A program made the position numbers and the translations under genes. From Prostheceraeus crozeri (taxonomy: Eukaryota > Platyhelminthes > Polycladida > Euryleptidae), in contig CAJQUW010007488.1 of NCBI GenBank assembly GCA_907163375.1, positions 186,001 through 250,000 of the forward strand: a stretch of DNA of 64,000 nucleotides, read 5' to 3'. Positions 26,901-35,489 of the stretch are shown here, one piece after another. The notes under the pieces were generated by a model, which worked only from the letters and a program-made list of their open reading frames with translations, searched no databases and had not been told where the DNA came from. Numbering within the stretch: position 1 is the first letter of the stretch; every line of letters starts with the position of its first letter.

Positions 26901-29900
26901 AATCTGAAATACACGTCCTTTTCTTTTCATACTACCGAGACAATTCTTTCGGTGTGAGATAAGAAGGCATAATTCAGGTTTAACGTCTAAATTGGTTAAT
27001 AATTATGTATCCACGTGAAATTGTAAGTAACTTTGACATCTGTAGATTATCTAGCTTAGTATTTATTTCGATGAAAACAAATTTAGTGATGCAACTGAGC
27101 GTATAATATCACGTGTATGATTTCTTCATACTAATATTAAAAGATCAAAAATGTTCATAACAATAAGTGTGGCTATTACAAGTATTACTATGAAGGTATG
27201 GAAGCTCTTGCGATCGTGAAAATTAAATGAACTGACTGATCAAACCGATTGCCGATAATAGGTGATTTGTCATGGAAACGAATGCTCCGTAGCCGCTCCT
27301 TTAGAACTGTAGTTAGGCTAGGAGTGCAGTTAAAACAATTAATTAAGCGATCGTTCACGCTGTAGTTCCGATATGATGATATACAACTTGCATTTCAAAA
27401 TCCTGGCCTTATATAGAAGAAACAAAATCTGCTATTTTAGATAAACCAGCCAAAAAACCACCAAAATTGTAATTCAAAACCCACGAGTTTTTTATAAATT
27501 TCTTTTTTAAATATGCCAACCCTGAATTGTCCTATGGTCAATGCCGTAATGTTCATAATGTGACATAAATAGATAGAAATTCACGATAGATAATTTGCAA
27601 AGGTCATAAACAGCAGCTAATCGTCAGTATTGTTACCACAACGTTCGATCACTGCTGACAAGTATTACCGAGATTCGTTGTATGCAAATTAAAGCATGTG
27701 GTGCAAAATCCAGTGCATCTCCTCGCTTCATACGCTTGGCCCTCTCACCCATCTACCTGAGCAGTCATCAAAGGCTTCTAATTTCGACTTCTGACCGCAA
27801 GGGAATCCCGCCAATATAAAATCCGCAGTGGCACGGGAATGACCATGTTACTCCAAAATCCCACCATATCAATGATTCGAAACAGAATACAAACTTCGAT
27901 ACTAACTCTCACCTTCACTGTCAGAATCCACAACAAGACGCCGACGTTTCTTCTCGTCGTGATTTGAAGGTCTTGATCCTCTACGTTTCTTCCCCACTGC
28001 CTCCTGAAAAGAGTAGTATGTATATCTTGCTGCTTATTATCTTCCAAAACGTTGCATGCACTGCAGTATATGTCATTTTCAAAAGAGTTTAAAGTGTTCA
28101 GCAATTCAGGGCAATCATATCTTTTTTTAAATTGAAGCTACTGAAGCTAAAAAATTGATATCGATAGACAGAAATCGAAAGGGAGACAGGATATTTGGAT
28201 AAATCGCTATCGAGTGGTCTCTACAGCAGAATATTTACTTGAATCAACATTAATTTTTCAAGTTGCACATAACATGTCTATAAACATTCAATTTATTTAT
28301 CTTTTTAACTTTAATTGGCCCACAATACCAGTTGCACATAACATGTCTATAAACATTCAATACACTAATTTAATTATCTTTTTAACTTTGATTGGCCCAC
28401 AAGACCATGTTCGACCCAAACTGGAAAATCGGTTCTTTCTGACATTAAAATGTCGGCATATAACCTGAAAATCACTTGCATGTTTGAATCGTGATTCTCA
28501 GCATCAATAATCATCATATTAACTGAAATGCTCTGCTATCGTGGAGGTTTTTGAAATAAACAACTTTTGAAAATTTAGAAAATATCATCATATTTCAAAT
28601 ACTTTCGAGAAATCGTTTTTAGTGGGCCCAGACATGATTCATGCGCCCTTGACATGTGATATCATGTACATTGCAAGTTGGCGTGTTAAGGTACATGTCA
28701 TACATCGGATTATATTTACTGCTTTGGAGGTTAAATAATAGCAGATGTGATGTTTCACAACAATTCGAAGAATTCAGAAGACACACTTTCATATACATGT
28801 AGATACTTGCAATAACGTCATACATTGTATACACAGTAAAATCTAGTTTCGTGCTTCTCCACAAATGCTGTAGGTCTATGTGTAGAGCCTACTCACGAAA
28901 GCTTTTGAAACAATCGAGATGCAATTATACCATAGTTGCTGCATGATGTGGAAGATTAAAATGCATGTCTACTAGCTGTTGTTCAATTACAGTGGGCTAT
29001 CTTAGCTCTCTCTTACAAGCACAAAAAATTTGGTCTATTTACCGCTGTTGAATAATAGTAGGCCTATATGAAATACTATTAAAAGTTACATCCTTTTTGC
29101 TATTAAACAAGCAGATTCGTATATTGATTTCATTGTTAATTGTTTCATACTATTGAATTTGTTACCGAAAAACTCACATCAAATCAATTTGTTCAAGAGT
29201 CATGCTAGAGAGCTGTGAATCTATACATGAATAATCCAGCTCCTAAATATATGCTAACAAAAATGCTAGGGGATCGGGCATTGACAGAAAGAAAAAAAAC
29301 TTAAAATTGTTTTTCCTGTAATTTGGGTATGCTGTTTTTTTTATTCTTCGAATAAAAGTCGCCTTCGATTAGCAACAACATCCCAAAATACTACTTTAAA
29401 TAGTGGCCACTGCTGCTATTTGAAGAAATACGGTAATAAGATATTTGCAATAGACATCAGGTTCACGCATGCCAATCGCAACACAAAAGCTCATTCATAC
29501 GAGGCAAGTCCCAGGTGAATTATGTTTTTGCCAATGAGTGAATATGCCCAGGGTCGACATAATTTTAATTAAAGTTTTGGGAAAGACAAGTACGGTGATC
29601 GAAAGTAAAAATATAGGCATCATCAGGTTCTGATAATGGCCTTGGAACTTGGATATGAGGTCATAATATATAGTTAATAATAGCCTATATTTTGCCATTT
29701 TACACTTCGAATGATGGGAATAATTCGCTTCCAGAAAATCACGTATAATCCACGTGCATTTTCAGGATTTTCAAAATTCACGTACAGAGGACGCTCTGTT
29801 TAATTAATATAATAGATCGATCAACACAAATAGCCAAATAAATCGTTTGATATTTAGGAGTGAATCCCTTTCAAAGCACTTAAGTGAAAAGTTTGAGCAA

Positions 29901-31238
29901 ACCACTCTATGCTACATCTAAAAATTAAAGATTAATAGCAGCATCATTCAAATGGAAAGAGAATTTAAATAATGACAAGGGGCCGACGCAGAGTCACGAT
30001 GTAAAAATCACACGTCCGTTAACTTCAAATTTTCATACAATTCTGAACATTCAGAGTAAAAGAGAATTGTTCTCCTTGGGATCTCGGTGTACAGCAGAGT
30101 CTAAGAACTGAAGGATGGACCCGAGTGACTTAAATACCAACGGATGAGCTCGGTAGAGTTGAGGACGAGCTTATGTGGTGAAGGTTCACACCAAGATCGT
30201 ATACTGCAGTAGCCATCTTTTAAGAATAAGCATAACTATTCGAACATGTGATCTCAAATCAAGTTTCAACTGCACGCCAAAAAAAAGAGTACTGTCAAAA
30301 GAATGTACGCGGTCACAGGCTATGGATGTAATCGAAGGCTTAATTCGCTGATGATCATGAATAGATTTGGCATGCACAAGTCACGACTAGTGGTAATCAT
30401 AGAAATTCAATGAAACTTTCTGTTCCAGAATCGCACCCTGACATCCAATCGGCTTTTCATTCGAAATGCAAGCGACTTCAGATTAAGGAAGTAGCGAAAC
30501 ATATTCAAATATCCGATCAAAAATCAGAAAATGTTACCGCAACTGAGAAATTTTTACGAACTATATAGAATTCACCTGTGATCAAACATATTGATTTTGA
30601 TATGATGCTCTAACAATGGGACGGGGGAGATTAATAATCTTCGCATTCTGTATTGCTTATATTTCTTAGCACATAGCCGATTTGTTGCCTAGCTGCGTGC
30701 CATACTAGAGCTATTCTGTTTGCGATACTGAACTTTAATTGCAACATGCCGATCTGGTCAAATGGAGAGTGGCACTATCCCTTACAAATACAAACTCACT
30801 TTCTCCTTCCTCACGTAGATTCATTGCATGAGAGTGTCGTTTGATAAACACAGAGATTGGTGCAAAGTCATGTAGGAATACATGTAGGTCCCCATAGACA
30901 TGCACTGCCCCATAGATAATCAAATAAATTTCAAAATGTCTTTTCAGATACACATTTACCTCAGGACTTTCATCAGATTGACTGGCCCCGTTCTCTTTTC
31001 CTGTCGGTCGTTTAGGTGTCTGATGAGACTTCTTTACTGTTGTTGATACGGTGCTACAGTCTCCATTCCCTTCCTGACATTTTTTATCAGATTCCTGCGA
31101 TTCTATGTCAACAGGTTGAACGATAGGAATAACCCTCACTTCTTGTGAAGTTGACTGTGACTTGACAGGAGAAGCCGCGTTGGACGTTTGAGGCTTTTGA
31201 CTAGAGCGTCCAAAGAAGTCCAGAAGTGTTTTCGGCAT
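11791..31238 (-). CDS. MSH6: DNA mismatch repair protein MSH6, N-terminal half (7 exons)
   Basis: MSH6 pairs with MSH2 to form MutS-alpha, which recognises base mismatches and small loops in nuclear DNA. Exons read on the minus strand: 31238-30960, 28003-27913, 26559-26087, 24811-24305, 20834-20763, 13346-13145, 11996-11791. All have AG/GT borders and consistent phases, and they total 1830 nt (610 codons). A PCNA-binding box lies at residues 2-9 (PKTLLDFF), an acidic and Ser-rich linker at about 94-200, and mismatch-binding domain I in exon 4 with [11 protein letters not shown], giving the Phe310-x-Glu312 wedge. Exons 5-7 are connector domain, with [15 protein letters not shown] and [13 protein letters not shown]. 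The vertebrate PWWP domain between the PIP box and linker is absent. The lever, clamp and ATPase parts (roughly residues 740 onward in the human protein) are not recognisable at lower coordinates and may lie beyond position 1. Confidence in identity is very high. Confidence 0.95.
11997..13144 (-). other. MSH6: MSH6 intron 6
   Basis: 1148 bp between exons 7 and 6. T-rich at 12600-12760. No element recognised. Confidence 0.8.
13145..13346 (-). CDS. MSH6: MSH6 exon 6 (connector domain)
   Basis: A 202-nt exon from [18 protein letters not shown] through [12 protein letters not shown] to [13 protein letters not shown]. It aligns to the human segment that follows AHYPPVQ. Acceptor TTTCGCAG; the donor GTAAGTGA leaves one base, matching exon 7. 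Confidence 0.93.
13840..16700 (-). mobile_element. LINE (non-LTR retrotransposon), Jockey/CR1-like group, in MSH6 intron 5
   Basis: Minus strand, same direction as MSH6. An APE-type endonuclease lies at about 16644-15912 ([62 protein letters not shown]), then reverse transcriptase, then the C-terminal tail near 14000 ([23 protein letters not shown]). The endonuclease is split over three frames, and there are further frame changes near 15650 and 14200, so the copy is dead. The 3' end near 13850 is an A/T-rich ATTT-type tail. ORF1 and a clear target duplication were not found; the copy is probably 5' truncated. Confidence 0.9.
14141..15808 (-). CDS. LINE reverse transcriptase ORF (555 codons open)
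   Basis: Residue landmarks: SGPDGIP at 147-153, SYRPISLLP at 205-213, QYGFR at 241-245, [11 protein letters not shown] at 277-287, [10 protein letters not shown] at 333-342 and catalytic HADD at 363-366 in place of the commoner F/Y-ADD. Residues 1 to about 62 are out of frame with the family protein. The correct upstream frame ([20 protein letters not shown]) runs at 15878-15650. The end also runs out of frame near 14200. It is a relic of an element inserted in an MSH6 intron and is not a host gene. Confidence 0.88.
   Translation of the reverse strand: MQMQFASVTTFSISISVTVALAILNCTKPHVDIARKPYIRPKAVTLCMYRNPLLPKSFWRIYNSVTNRNKSSIPALRHAEVSTAMATTSADKAELLCKEFAKNSSLDDGGRIPPPIPTRTDETVSPPSVTVRNVKKIIAGLDSSKSSGPDGIPVSVFKHLSPELSPLLSKLFSRCVSTGEFPSCWKVASVVPVPKKGSDSSLPSSYRPISLLPIAGKIFEAVINQHIVNFLETQNLLSEEQYGFRHSRSTADLLSYVTEHVSRVLDRQGETRSVALDISKAFDEVWHQGLLMKLKSYGVADQLHKLLASFLSDRQISVVLDGQKSSTKFVNAGVPQGSILGPTLSLLYINDLPDCLVSKLVMHADDTTLFNSNKRLAKSTQQRQQLCDALNEDLRRVSEWGANWLVSFNPSKTQSILHSRLKGDDDHSIKMSDNRIREQDSISFLGLAVTKDLSWKPYIQSISKQAAQRISSLYRASSYLPPQNVCYLYKSTIRPLMEYCCHLWAGAPQTHLNLLERVEKRVKNLMGEKTCYQVAAALRQTGCCFTQSLLQILFQ
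17404..17443 (-). ncRNA. hammerhead ribozyme motif, F1 left arm
   Basis: Inverted copy of the motif at 17813-17852, with the same parts: stem I GCC/GGC, CUGACGA, seven-pair stem II, then GAAAUAUC. Confidence 0.75.
17813..17852 (+). ncRNA. hammerhead ribozyme motif, F1 right arm
   Basis: GCC, then core CTGACGA, stem II CGCAACC/GGTTGTG (7 pairs, one G-U, loop CGAACT), core GAA, self-complementary ATAT as stem III, cleavage-site C, then GGC closing stem I. All conserved hammerhead positions are present. A two-pair palindromic stem III with no loop implies activity as a dimer. Confidence 0.8.
18572..20226. mobile_element. 1.65-kb foldback element with tandem-repeat arms, in MSH6 intron 5
   Basis: Left arm about 18572-19215, right arm about 19480-20226, with spacer between. 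Ends GGCGGGAACGGCC and GGCCGTTCCCGCC mirror each other. Each arm contains about three diverged tandem units of some 150-190 bp with the words AAAATGGCCG, AATGAATGATTTTAAG, TGTATTGCGAACAG and TCGACCATTTCCTTTCATTTG. The right arm has a small extra repeat at about 19983-20055. No ORF. No clear target duplication. Confidence 0.85.
20227..20762. other. MSH6: rest of MSH6 intron 5; short inverted repeat at 20228-20343
   Basis: GTGTGAG-GAGTTTGAGTGTTA faces TAACACC-AAACTCACAC across about 75 bases. Nothing else recognised before exon 5. Confidence 0.5.
20763..20834 (-). CDS. MSH6: MSH6 exon 5 (connector domain start)
   Basis: A 72-nt micro-exon encoding 24 residues, [16 protein letters not shown] to HYPPVQ, which match the family pattern F-x-DDR-x-CSR-x-RTL-x-AHYPPVQ. 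Acceptor ATTTCAG, donor GTGAGT. It sits 537 bases from the end of the large foldback at 18572-20226. Confidence 0.95.
21237..21598. mobile_element. hAT MITE, 362 bp, in MSH6 intron 4
   Basis: Ends CAGTGGTTCCTAACC and GGTTGGGAACCACTG are inverted with one mismatch; CAGTGGTTCCCAACC is a common hAT terminus. The flanks (CTATATAG / TTATAAGT) are only a weak 8-bp duplication. No coding sequence. Confidence 0.8.
21599..23908. other. MSH6: MSH6 intron 4, no further feature
   Basis: AT-rich; open frames here match no family. Confidence 0.5.
23909..24079. repeat. 171-bp inverted repeat (hairpin) in MSH6 intron 4
   Basis: Left arm from GTATTAAAAAATGGCGAC and AGACCGTTATTAT mirrors the right arm ending GTCGCCATTTTTTTAATAC. 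The centre GGAAAGCCTTTCC is almost loopless. The right arm carries about 18 extra bases (AGAAGAAGGTGTACACC). Confidence 0.9.
24162..24190 (+). ncRNA. decayed hammerhead-like motif
   Basis: Hairpin GCGGCTG/CAGTCGC followed directly by GAAACGTC, i.e. stem II plus the second core half. The CUGANGA box is not recognisable upstream. Confidence 0.35.
24305..24811 (-). CDS. MSH6: MSH6 exon 4 (mismatch-binding domain I)
   Basis: A 507-nt phase-0 exon, 169 residues from [14 protein letters not shown] to [10 protein letters not shown]. It carries [11 protein letters not shown] with the mismatch-stacking Phe and Glu, [18 protein letters not shown] and [10 protein letters not shown], all hallmark MSH6 motifs. 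Acceptor CTTTCAG, donor GTAAATTG. Confidence 0.97.
24812..26086 (-). other. MSH6: MSH6 intron 3
   Basis: 1275 bp. A GAAACGCGTC word at 25964 recalls hammerhead tails, but core and stems are not supported. Confidence 0.7.
26087..26559 (-). CDS. MSH6: MSH6 exon 3 (acidic, Ser/Thr/Pro-rich linker and start of domain I)
   Basis: A 473-nt exon. It begins with an acidic Ser-rich run ([16 protein letters not shown]), continues through Pro/Thr-rich low complexity, and ends in conserved MSH6 sequence: [20 protein letters not shown], then [12 protein letters not shown] just before the GTAAGT donor. Confidence 0.93.
26560..27912 (-). other. MSH6: MSH6 intron 2
   Basis: 1353 bp of AT-rich sequence, no element recognised. 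Confidence 0.7.
27913..28003 (-). CDS. MSH6: MSH6 exon 2 (basic and acidic linker)
   Basis: A 91-nt exon between a TTTTCAG acceptor and a GTGAGAG donor. It encodes a basic stretch ([18 protein letters not shown]) followed by DSDSE, the linker pattern that precedes the mismatch-binding domain in MSH6. It enters in phase 0 and leaves one base over, matching exon 3. Confidence 0.85.
28004..30959 (-). other. MSH6: MSH6 intron 1, with a 65-70 bp tandem duplication
   Basis: 2956 bp. At 28262-28326 and 28331-28400 a segment with TTGCACATAACATGTCTATA, AACATTCAAT and TTTTTAACTTT-ATTGGCCCACA is repeated. No PWWP-like coding exon is seen in this intron. Confidence 0.7.
30960..31238 (-). CDS. MSH6: MSH6 exon 1 (start codon, PIP box)
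   Basis: Encodes 93 residues starting [15 protein letters not shown]. The L-x-x-F-F core of a PCNA-interacting box lies directly after the start, as in other MSH6 proteins. The donor after CCTGAG is GTAAAT, phase 0. A pyrimidine-rich stretch ending in CAG stands five bases before the ATG, so a 5' UTR intron is possible. Confidence 0.9.
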
Positions 31239-31685
31239 TTATTCTGTGAGAGAAACGAAAAAATGAAGCATACATAAGAGCCATGAAGTCAAGGACCTAG
31301 TATCATCTAAAAATAACTATAATCCACCGCATTTCCAGCAATACACTTTGACAGAAAAAAAGTTTGTGGAAATAATTTAAAAGGCCTTTCCGTCAAATGT
31401 CTATACGAAGAAGCCATTTTTACTTAAGTTCATTTTATTCCAATCATACAGCGGCAACATCAAATTTAGAAACTCACATGGAGGACGATTTGATTATTTA
31501 GAAAGTCTAACACAACATCCCGCATTAATTGATGACTTAGGTACCATTATGATATAAGAGGAGATCAATGCTAACATTTGTTTAGGAGATTGTTTTGGCT
31601 ATTTTGTCATATTTGGAGTTGAATTGGAAAGAGCCAAAATTGAAAGATCTTGATTTTGATTCATTTTATTTTCGTTATCTATTAC

Positions 31686-31721
31686 AATTAATTTCTGTGA
31701 ACATCCGTTAACTATCTTCAG
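31686..31721 (-). ncRNA. hammerhead-like motif, F2 left arm
   Basis: Inverted copy of the motif at 34575-34610: CUGAAGA, imperfect stem II, GAA, palindromic AUUAAU, cleavage base U. Confidence 0.35.
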
Positions 31722-31812
31722 GTATAAAAGGAAGGAAATTAACAGGTTCAGTATGAAATTCAAAATTCACACCGACGTCTATGTACAAAAGTCTATGTCA
31801 TAATGACATATA

Positions 31813-33806
31813 CAGTGTTCGTACTGGCCGATTTCGCATTTTTCGCGCCCCGCCCTGCGATTCGCGCCCCCAACTTATTGGTCTAAGATACATGCATGCA
31901 CGAGCGTAAGGTCAATACATACATTTTTCAAACATATATGGAATTCATATAGTCATATTTACGGGTCAATTTCATAGGTCTATGACGATTTACAGCATTT
32001 ATTAGATACCTTTGATGGAGTAGATGAAAACTTAATTGATTAATGGATGGCCCTGCATGGAGCAGACAACCATATGATATTAATGAGATCATATACGAAC
32101 ATATAAGTACGTTATAATGTACTCATTCTAATTCGCTACTATAACATTTCCTCAACGTTGAATCAAATGAGCCTAAGGAACCCCGAAAATGCCTTTTCCA
32201 GTTCCAATTGGCTAGGATTTGGTTGTGGGGCCTTAGAAAAATGCCCGAAATCACTACAACCAAATCTGGGCCAAATGGAACCGAACCAAAGACTAAAATC
32301 GGGGTGTTAGGGCCTGTCATACCTGACATTTTCTCGGTGTAGTCAACGTCTTCGTTAAAATAACGTCGCTACACTTTCCATCTGGTACTGAAATGTAACA
32401 TAATAAGTTTCATTAATACACCGTAGGAGTTAATGCCCTATTTTCCATGTGATTTAAATGAAGAAAAGATCAGAAATGAAAGTACACATGTAAGTAGTTT
32501 CATTCAATCAGGTACATGATGATCGAGCTGTGTTGAATCAAAATGCTGTCTAAAAGCGCTAGGCACTGATAAAGAAAATATCACCTCAATTTCTTGGGAG
32601 AAATAACTTTCAGTTCTTCATGTGCTTTTCGCTTCAAAGTACTAGTCATGAGCTTCTCAGCTACTGCTCGTTTCTTTTCTTCCATCTTCTCCTTCTCATC
32701 AAGCAGAGCTTTAAGGTGGTCCTCTTCTTCCTTTAATGACCGTAATGCCTCCTCCTGCATTTTCACGAGGCTTTCTTTCCGTTTCATGATATCGCTGATT
32801 CGCTTTTCGTTGTTTTTGAGACCGGACTCTAACTCATTCAGCTTTGAATCATTTTTCTTCTGATTTTCGAAAGTTTTTAATATATCCTTCTCTGCTGCCT
32901 TCTTCTTCCTTGCTGCCTCTTCCTCCATCTCGCTCTTCAAACGCAGCTCATATGCTTGTTTGGCTTTGGCAACTTTCTCCAAAAGTGCCTGTGTCACTTC
33001 GAAGTTTCGCGATGAGATATTATTCGATGCCATGGCGCTCTTAATAACGACGGTCGCATTCATTGTAGTCGCGGACAGTTTACTCCGTTTCTTTGTCACT
33101 AGATCAGGCAGAAAACTGAACACCCTCTCCACTTCTGCGTTTCCGTGGGGTAATGTCATCGTGACTCGAGCCAGACGACTCAGAGTTGGTATCTTTGAGG
33201 ACATTTTCTGCCAGTATTCTCCAATGTCCATTGGCTTCTCTGTTGTACCTTGAACGAGTCGAGCTTCAACTTCAAGAGTAGAAATCTCGTTTTGAGGAAC
33301 AATTTGGGGAAAGCACTTCGCAAGAGTCTTCGCCCAGTTCTCCAGATCAGCATCGTTCGAATGATGTGGGGAAAGAAATTGGCACGATTGAAGCACATCA
33401 TTTTCAAACGGTAAGTACTTGAGGAGCTTTTCAGTTCCCCTCCTGAAGAATCGCTTCACCCTTTCAAAAATGTAATACGCAGTGATGATAAATAGTCCCT
33501 TAATAAAATGTAGAATACGCAGTGATGATTACGGTATGTCGCAGTAGGTTTACACACTATTCCTATTTGTTAGTGTTATGTCAGGAAGGCATTTTCTGGA
33601 ATAAGAAGGAAAATATTCAATTCTATTACTGTCATCAATCTGATACATAGTCGTAGACACATCTAACAGTTCCCAGTGATATATTATAGTCAAATATTTT
33701 TTTGGGGAGCGAAAATATATAGGACAATATTGGGGCGCGAAAATATTTTCGGAATTTTCGCGCCCGCCTTCATTTTTCGCGCATTCGCGCCCCAGTACGA
33801 ACACTG
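31813..33806 (-). mobile_element. hAT-superfamily transposon, 1994 bp, internally deleted
   Basis: Ends CAGTGTTCGTACTGG and CCAGTACGAACACTG are perfect 15-bp inverted repeats. The target duplication is CATATA at 31807-31812 and 33807-33812, six bases instead of the usual hAT eight; the mirror arm of F2 near 34485 has this site once. GC-rich subterminal words TTTCGCGCCC occur at both ends. Only the transposase C-terminus remains. Confidence 0.9.
32581..33459 (-). CDS. hAT transposase C-terminal part (dimerisation domain plus coiled coil)
   Basis: 292 open codons. HGNAEVERVFS at residues 105-115 followed by RSKLS is the hAT C-terminal dimerisation signature. Residues about 165-280 are Glu/Lys-rich heptad-like coiled coil, ending SPKKLR. 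The zinc finger and RNase H-like catalytic region are gone, so this is a non-autonomous deletion derivative. The coding frame seems to extend a few codons upstream of the first Met (FERVKRFF). Related to the larger ORF at 53092-54138. Confidence 0.8.
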   Translation of the reverse strand: MKRFFRRGTEKLLKYLPFENDVLQSCQFLSPHHSNDADLENWAKTLAKCFPQIVPQNEISTLEVEARLVQGTTEKPMDIGEYWQKMSSKIPTLSRLARVTMTLPHGNAEVERVFSFLPDLVTKKRSKLSATTMNATVVIKSAMASNNISSRNFEVTQALLEKVAKAKQAYELRLKSEMEEEAARKKKAAEKDILKTFENQKKNDSKLNELESGLKNNEKRISDIMKRKESLVKMQEEALRSLKEEEDHLKALLDEKEKMEEKKRAVAEKLMTSTLKRKAHEELKVISPKKLR

Positions 33807-34574
33807 CATATAGATTGAGTATAAAAGACTAAATATGAAAGAAGGGATGGGCTATGAAGCAGGTAGTATTGGATTTGTAATACAAATTAAGGCATGAGTT
33901 ATCAATATATGCATACAGGTATAGAATGGCTATAAAATAATTGGAAGAATCTTATGTACTTAGCACAGAGTTCAGAGATGTCAAAGATATATCAGGTGTG
34001 AATTAGAAATCTGATACCGTTATGATATAAAATATTGTCGTGTTTTATAACCTTTACATTATAAAAAAATTTAAACAAAAAGAAAATCTGAATAATTGTT
34101 GAGCTCGATTTTGTTGTTGATGGTGGGTTCATTTTTCTTATGTAATATGCTTAATACAGATGTAGATAATAGATTAATATTTTCTATAATTTAAAAGTCA
34201 TAAAACACGACAGTATTTTATATTATCAGATTTCTAATTCACACCTCATATATCTTTGACATCTCTGAACTCTGTGCTAAGTACATTAGATTCTTCCAAT
34301 TATTTTGTAGGTATTTTATACTTGCATGCATATATTGATAACTCATGCCTTAATTTGTATTACCAATCCATTACTATGTCCTATGTGCTTTCCTATCTAA
34401 TCAGGTCATCATTAAGATGCTATTGGCACTATGTAATCCAATACTACCATCCCTCCTTTCATATTTAGTCTTTTATACTCAATCTATATGTCATTATGAC
34501 ATAGACTTTGTACATAGACGTCGGTGTGAATTTTGAATTTCATACTGAACCTGTTAATTTCCTTCCTTTTATAC

Positions 34575-34610
34575 CTGAAGATAGTTAACGGATGTTCACA
34601 GAAATTAATT
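34575..34610 (+). ncRNA. hammerhead-like motif, F2 right arm
   Basis: Core CTGAAGA, stem II GTTAAC/GTTCAC (one mismatch, loop GGAT), GAA, palindromic ATTAAT as stem III, then T. A three-pair stem I (TAC/GTA) flanks it. Weaker than the F1 and F3 motifs. Confidence 0.4.
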
Positions 34611-34617
34611 GTAATAG

Positions 34618-34682
34618 TTGCGATTTATTGCCATACCAGTTTCAAATACCGTGGTATCCATCATCAGTGGCGATAAAACAAC
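34618..34682 (-). ncRNA. hammerhead ribozyme motif, F3 left arm
   Basis: Mirror of the right-arm motif, with the same core boxes and stem II. The outer stem I helix is less perfect here. Confidence 0.7.
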
Positions 34683-34773
34683 AAACGGACAGGGTTATAT
34701 ACAATTTTGGACATGAAATCGATGAACACATTTAAAAAAGAGATCCGGACAGTCGCAAGGCAAGAGTACAATT

Positions 34774-35130
34774 TTGAAAAACAGCAAAATTATAGTAGCC
34801 CTCAATACTTGGAAAAGTCAAAACTTAATCCGCAACAAAGATTCCATTAAGTTCGAAGAGTCCTCCTCGGTTGTGTACGAATACTTTAGTGAACGATGCC
34901 TCGATCGTTACATCGGAGAAACTCGACGACAATTGCAAAAAAGAATTCGAGAGCTATTACAGGGAAACCAGCATCAGAAATATCTATGCACATCCATCCA
35001 CCTAATGACAAAAACTTCAAAATATTAACAAAAACAAAACACACAAGAATAGCAGAATCACTCATTATAAAATCACGCCAAAACCTCATGAACAATCAAA
35101 CATCATCCGAAACTTTACATTTATTTCAGT
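34774..35130 (+). pseudogene. GIY-YIG endonuclease of Penelope-like element
   Basis: Reads SSVVYEYFSERCLDRYIGET, RRQLQKRIRE, then in a second frame SEISMHIHPPNDKNFKILT and RIAESLIIKSRQNLMNNQTS. The RYIGETRR-L-KRI-EH...H-HPPN--NFKIL pattern is the Penelope-type endonuclease end. Broken. Confidence 0.75.
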
Positions 35131-35310
35131 TGGTGACCAATTCTATTTCTATGTTTGCTGACAGATATTTCTCTGTCAATGCGTGGCTCATTCTATTTCC
35201 ATGCCCACTGACAATTTTAATTTGTACTCTTGCCTTGCGACTGTCCGGATCTCTTTTTTAAATGTGTTCATCGATTTCATGTCCAAAATTGTATATAACC
35301 CTGTCCGTTT

Positions 35311-35376
35311 GTTGCATTATCGCCACTGATGATGGATACCACGGTATTTGAAACTGGTATGGCAATAAATCGCAAC
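35311..35376 (+). ncRNA. hammerhead ribozyme motif, F3 right arm
   Basis: Type I layout. Stem I has two helices, GTTGC/GCAAC and GCCA/TGGC, around internal loops ATTATC and AATAAATC, the usual place for the tertiary contact. The core is CTGATGA, stem II GGATAC/GTATTT with loop CACG, then GAA, then ACTGGT (self-complementary with one wobble) as stem III, and A at the cleavage site. Confidence 0.8.
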
Positions 35377-35489
35377 CATGCAAAATCTTTACGGCTTCTA
35401 GCTTGTAATAATTGTAGTAGATAACGAAAGTAAAATCAAGATCTTTCAATATTGGCTCTTTCCAATTCAACTAAAAAAATGCTAACATT

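Larger units (their letters stand above)
34618..35409. mobile_element. Penelope-like foldback F3 with GIY-YIG fragment and two hammerheads
   Basis: 792 bp. Inverted arms at about 34618-34770 and 35225-35377 flank a plus-strand GIY-YIG endonuclease fragment. A 32-base extension (35378-35409) lies on the right only. The target duplication is AATTGTAATAG (34607-34617) and AATTGTAGTAG (35410-35420); the mirror arm near 31690 is the empty site. Inverted terminal repeats, hammerheads and a one-sided extension of about 34 bases are known traits of Penelope-like insertions. The reverse transcriptase is absent. Confidence 0.85.
31579..35477. mobile_element. large nested foldback F2, upstream of MSH6
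   Basis: Inverted arms run inward from AGTTGAATTGGAAAGAGCCA (31617) and its mirror ending 35471. The left arm is 31617-31812 plus 33807 to about 34050, the right arm about 34195-34617 plus 35421-35471. AATGCTAACATT flanks the whole at 31567-31578 and 35478-35489 (12 bp). A 38-base extension lies on the left only. The left arm is split by a hAT element (31813-33806) and the right arm by foldback F3 (34618-35409). Each arm serves as the empty site for the other's insertion. A hammerhead-like motif sits in each arm. It begins about 330 bp upstream of the MSH6 start. Confidence 0.8.

Noticed and set aside
27940-27960. GACGTTTC word as a minus-strand hammerhead tail
   Set aside because: It lies inside MSH6 exon 2 coding sequence (KKRRR) and has no core or stem around it.
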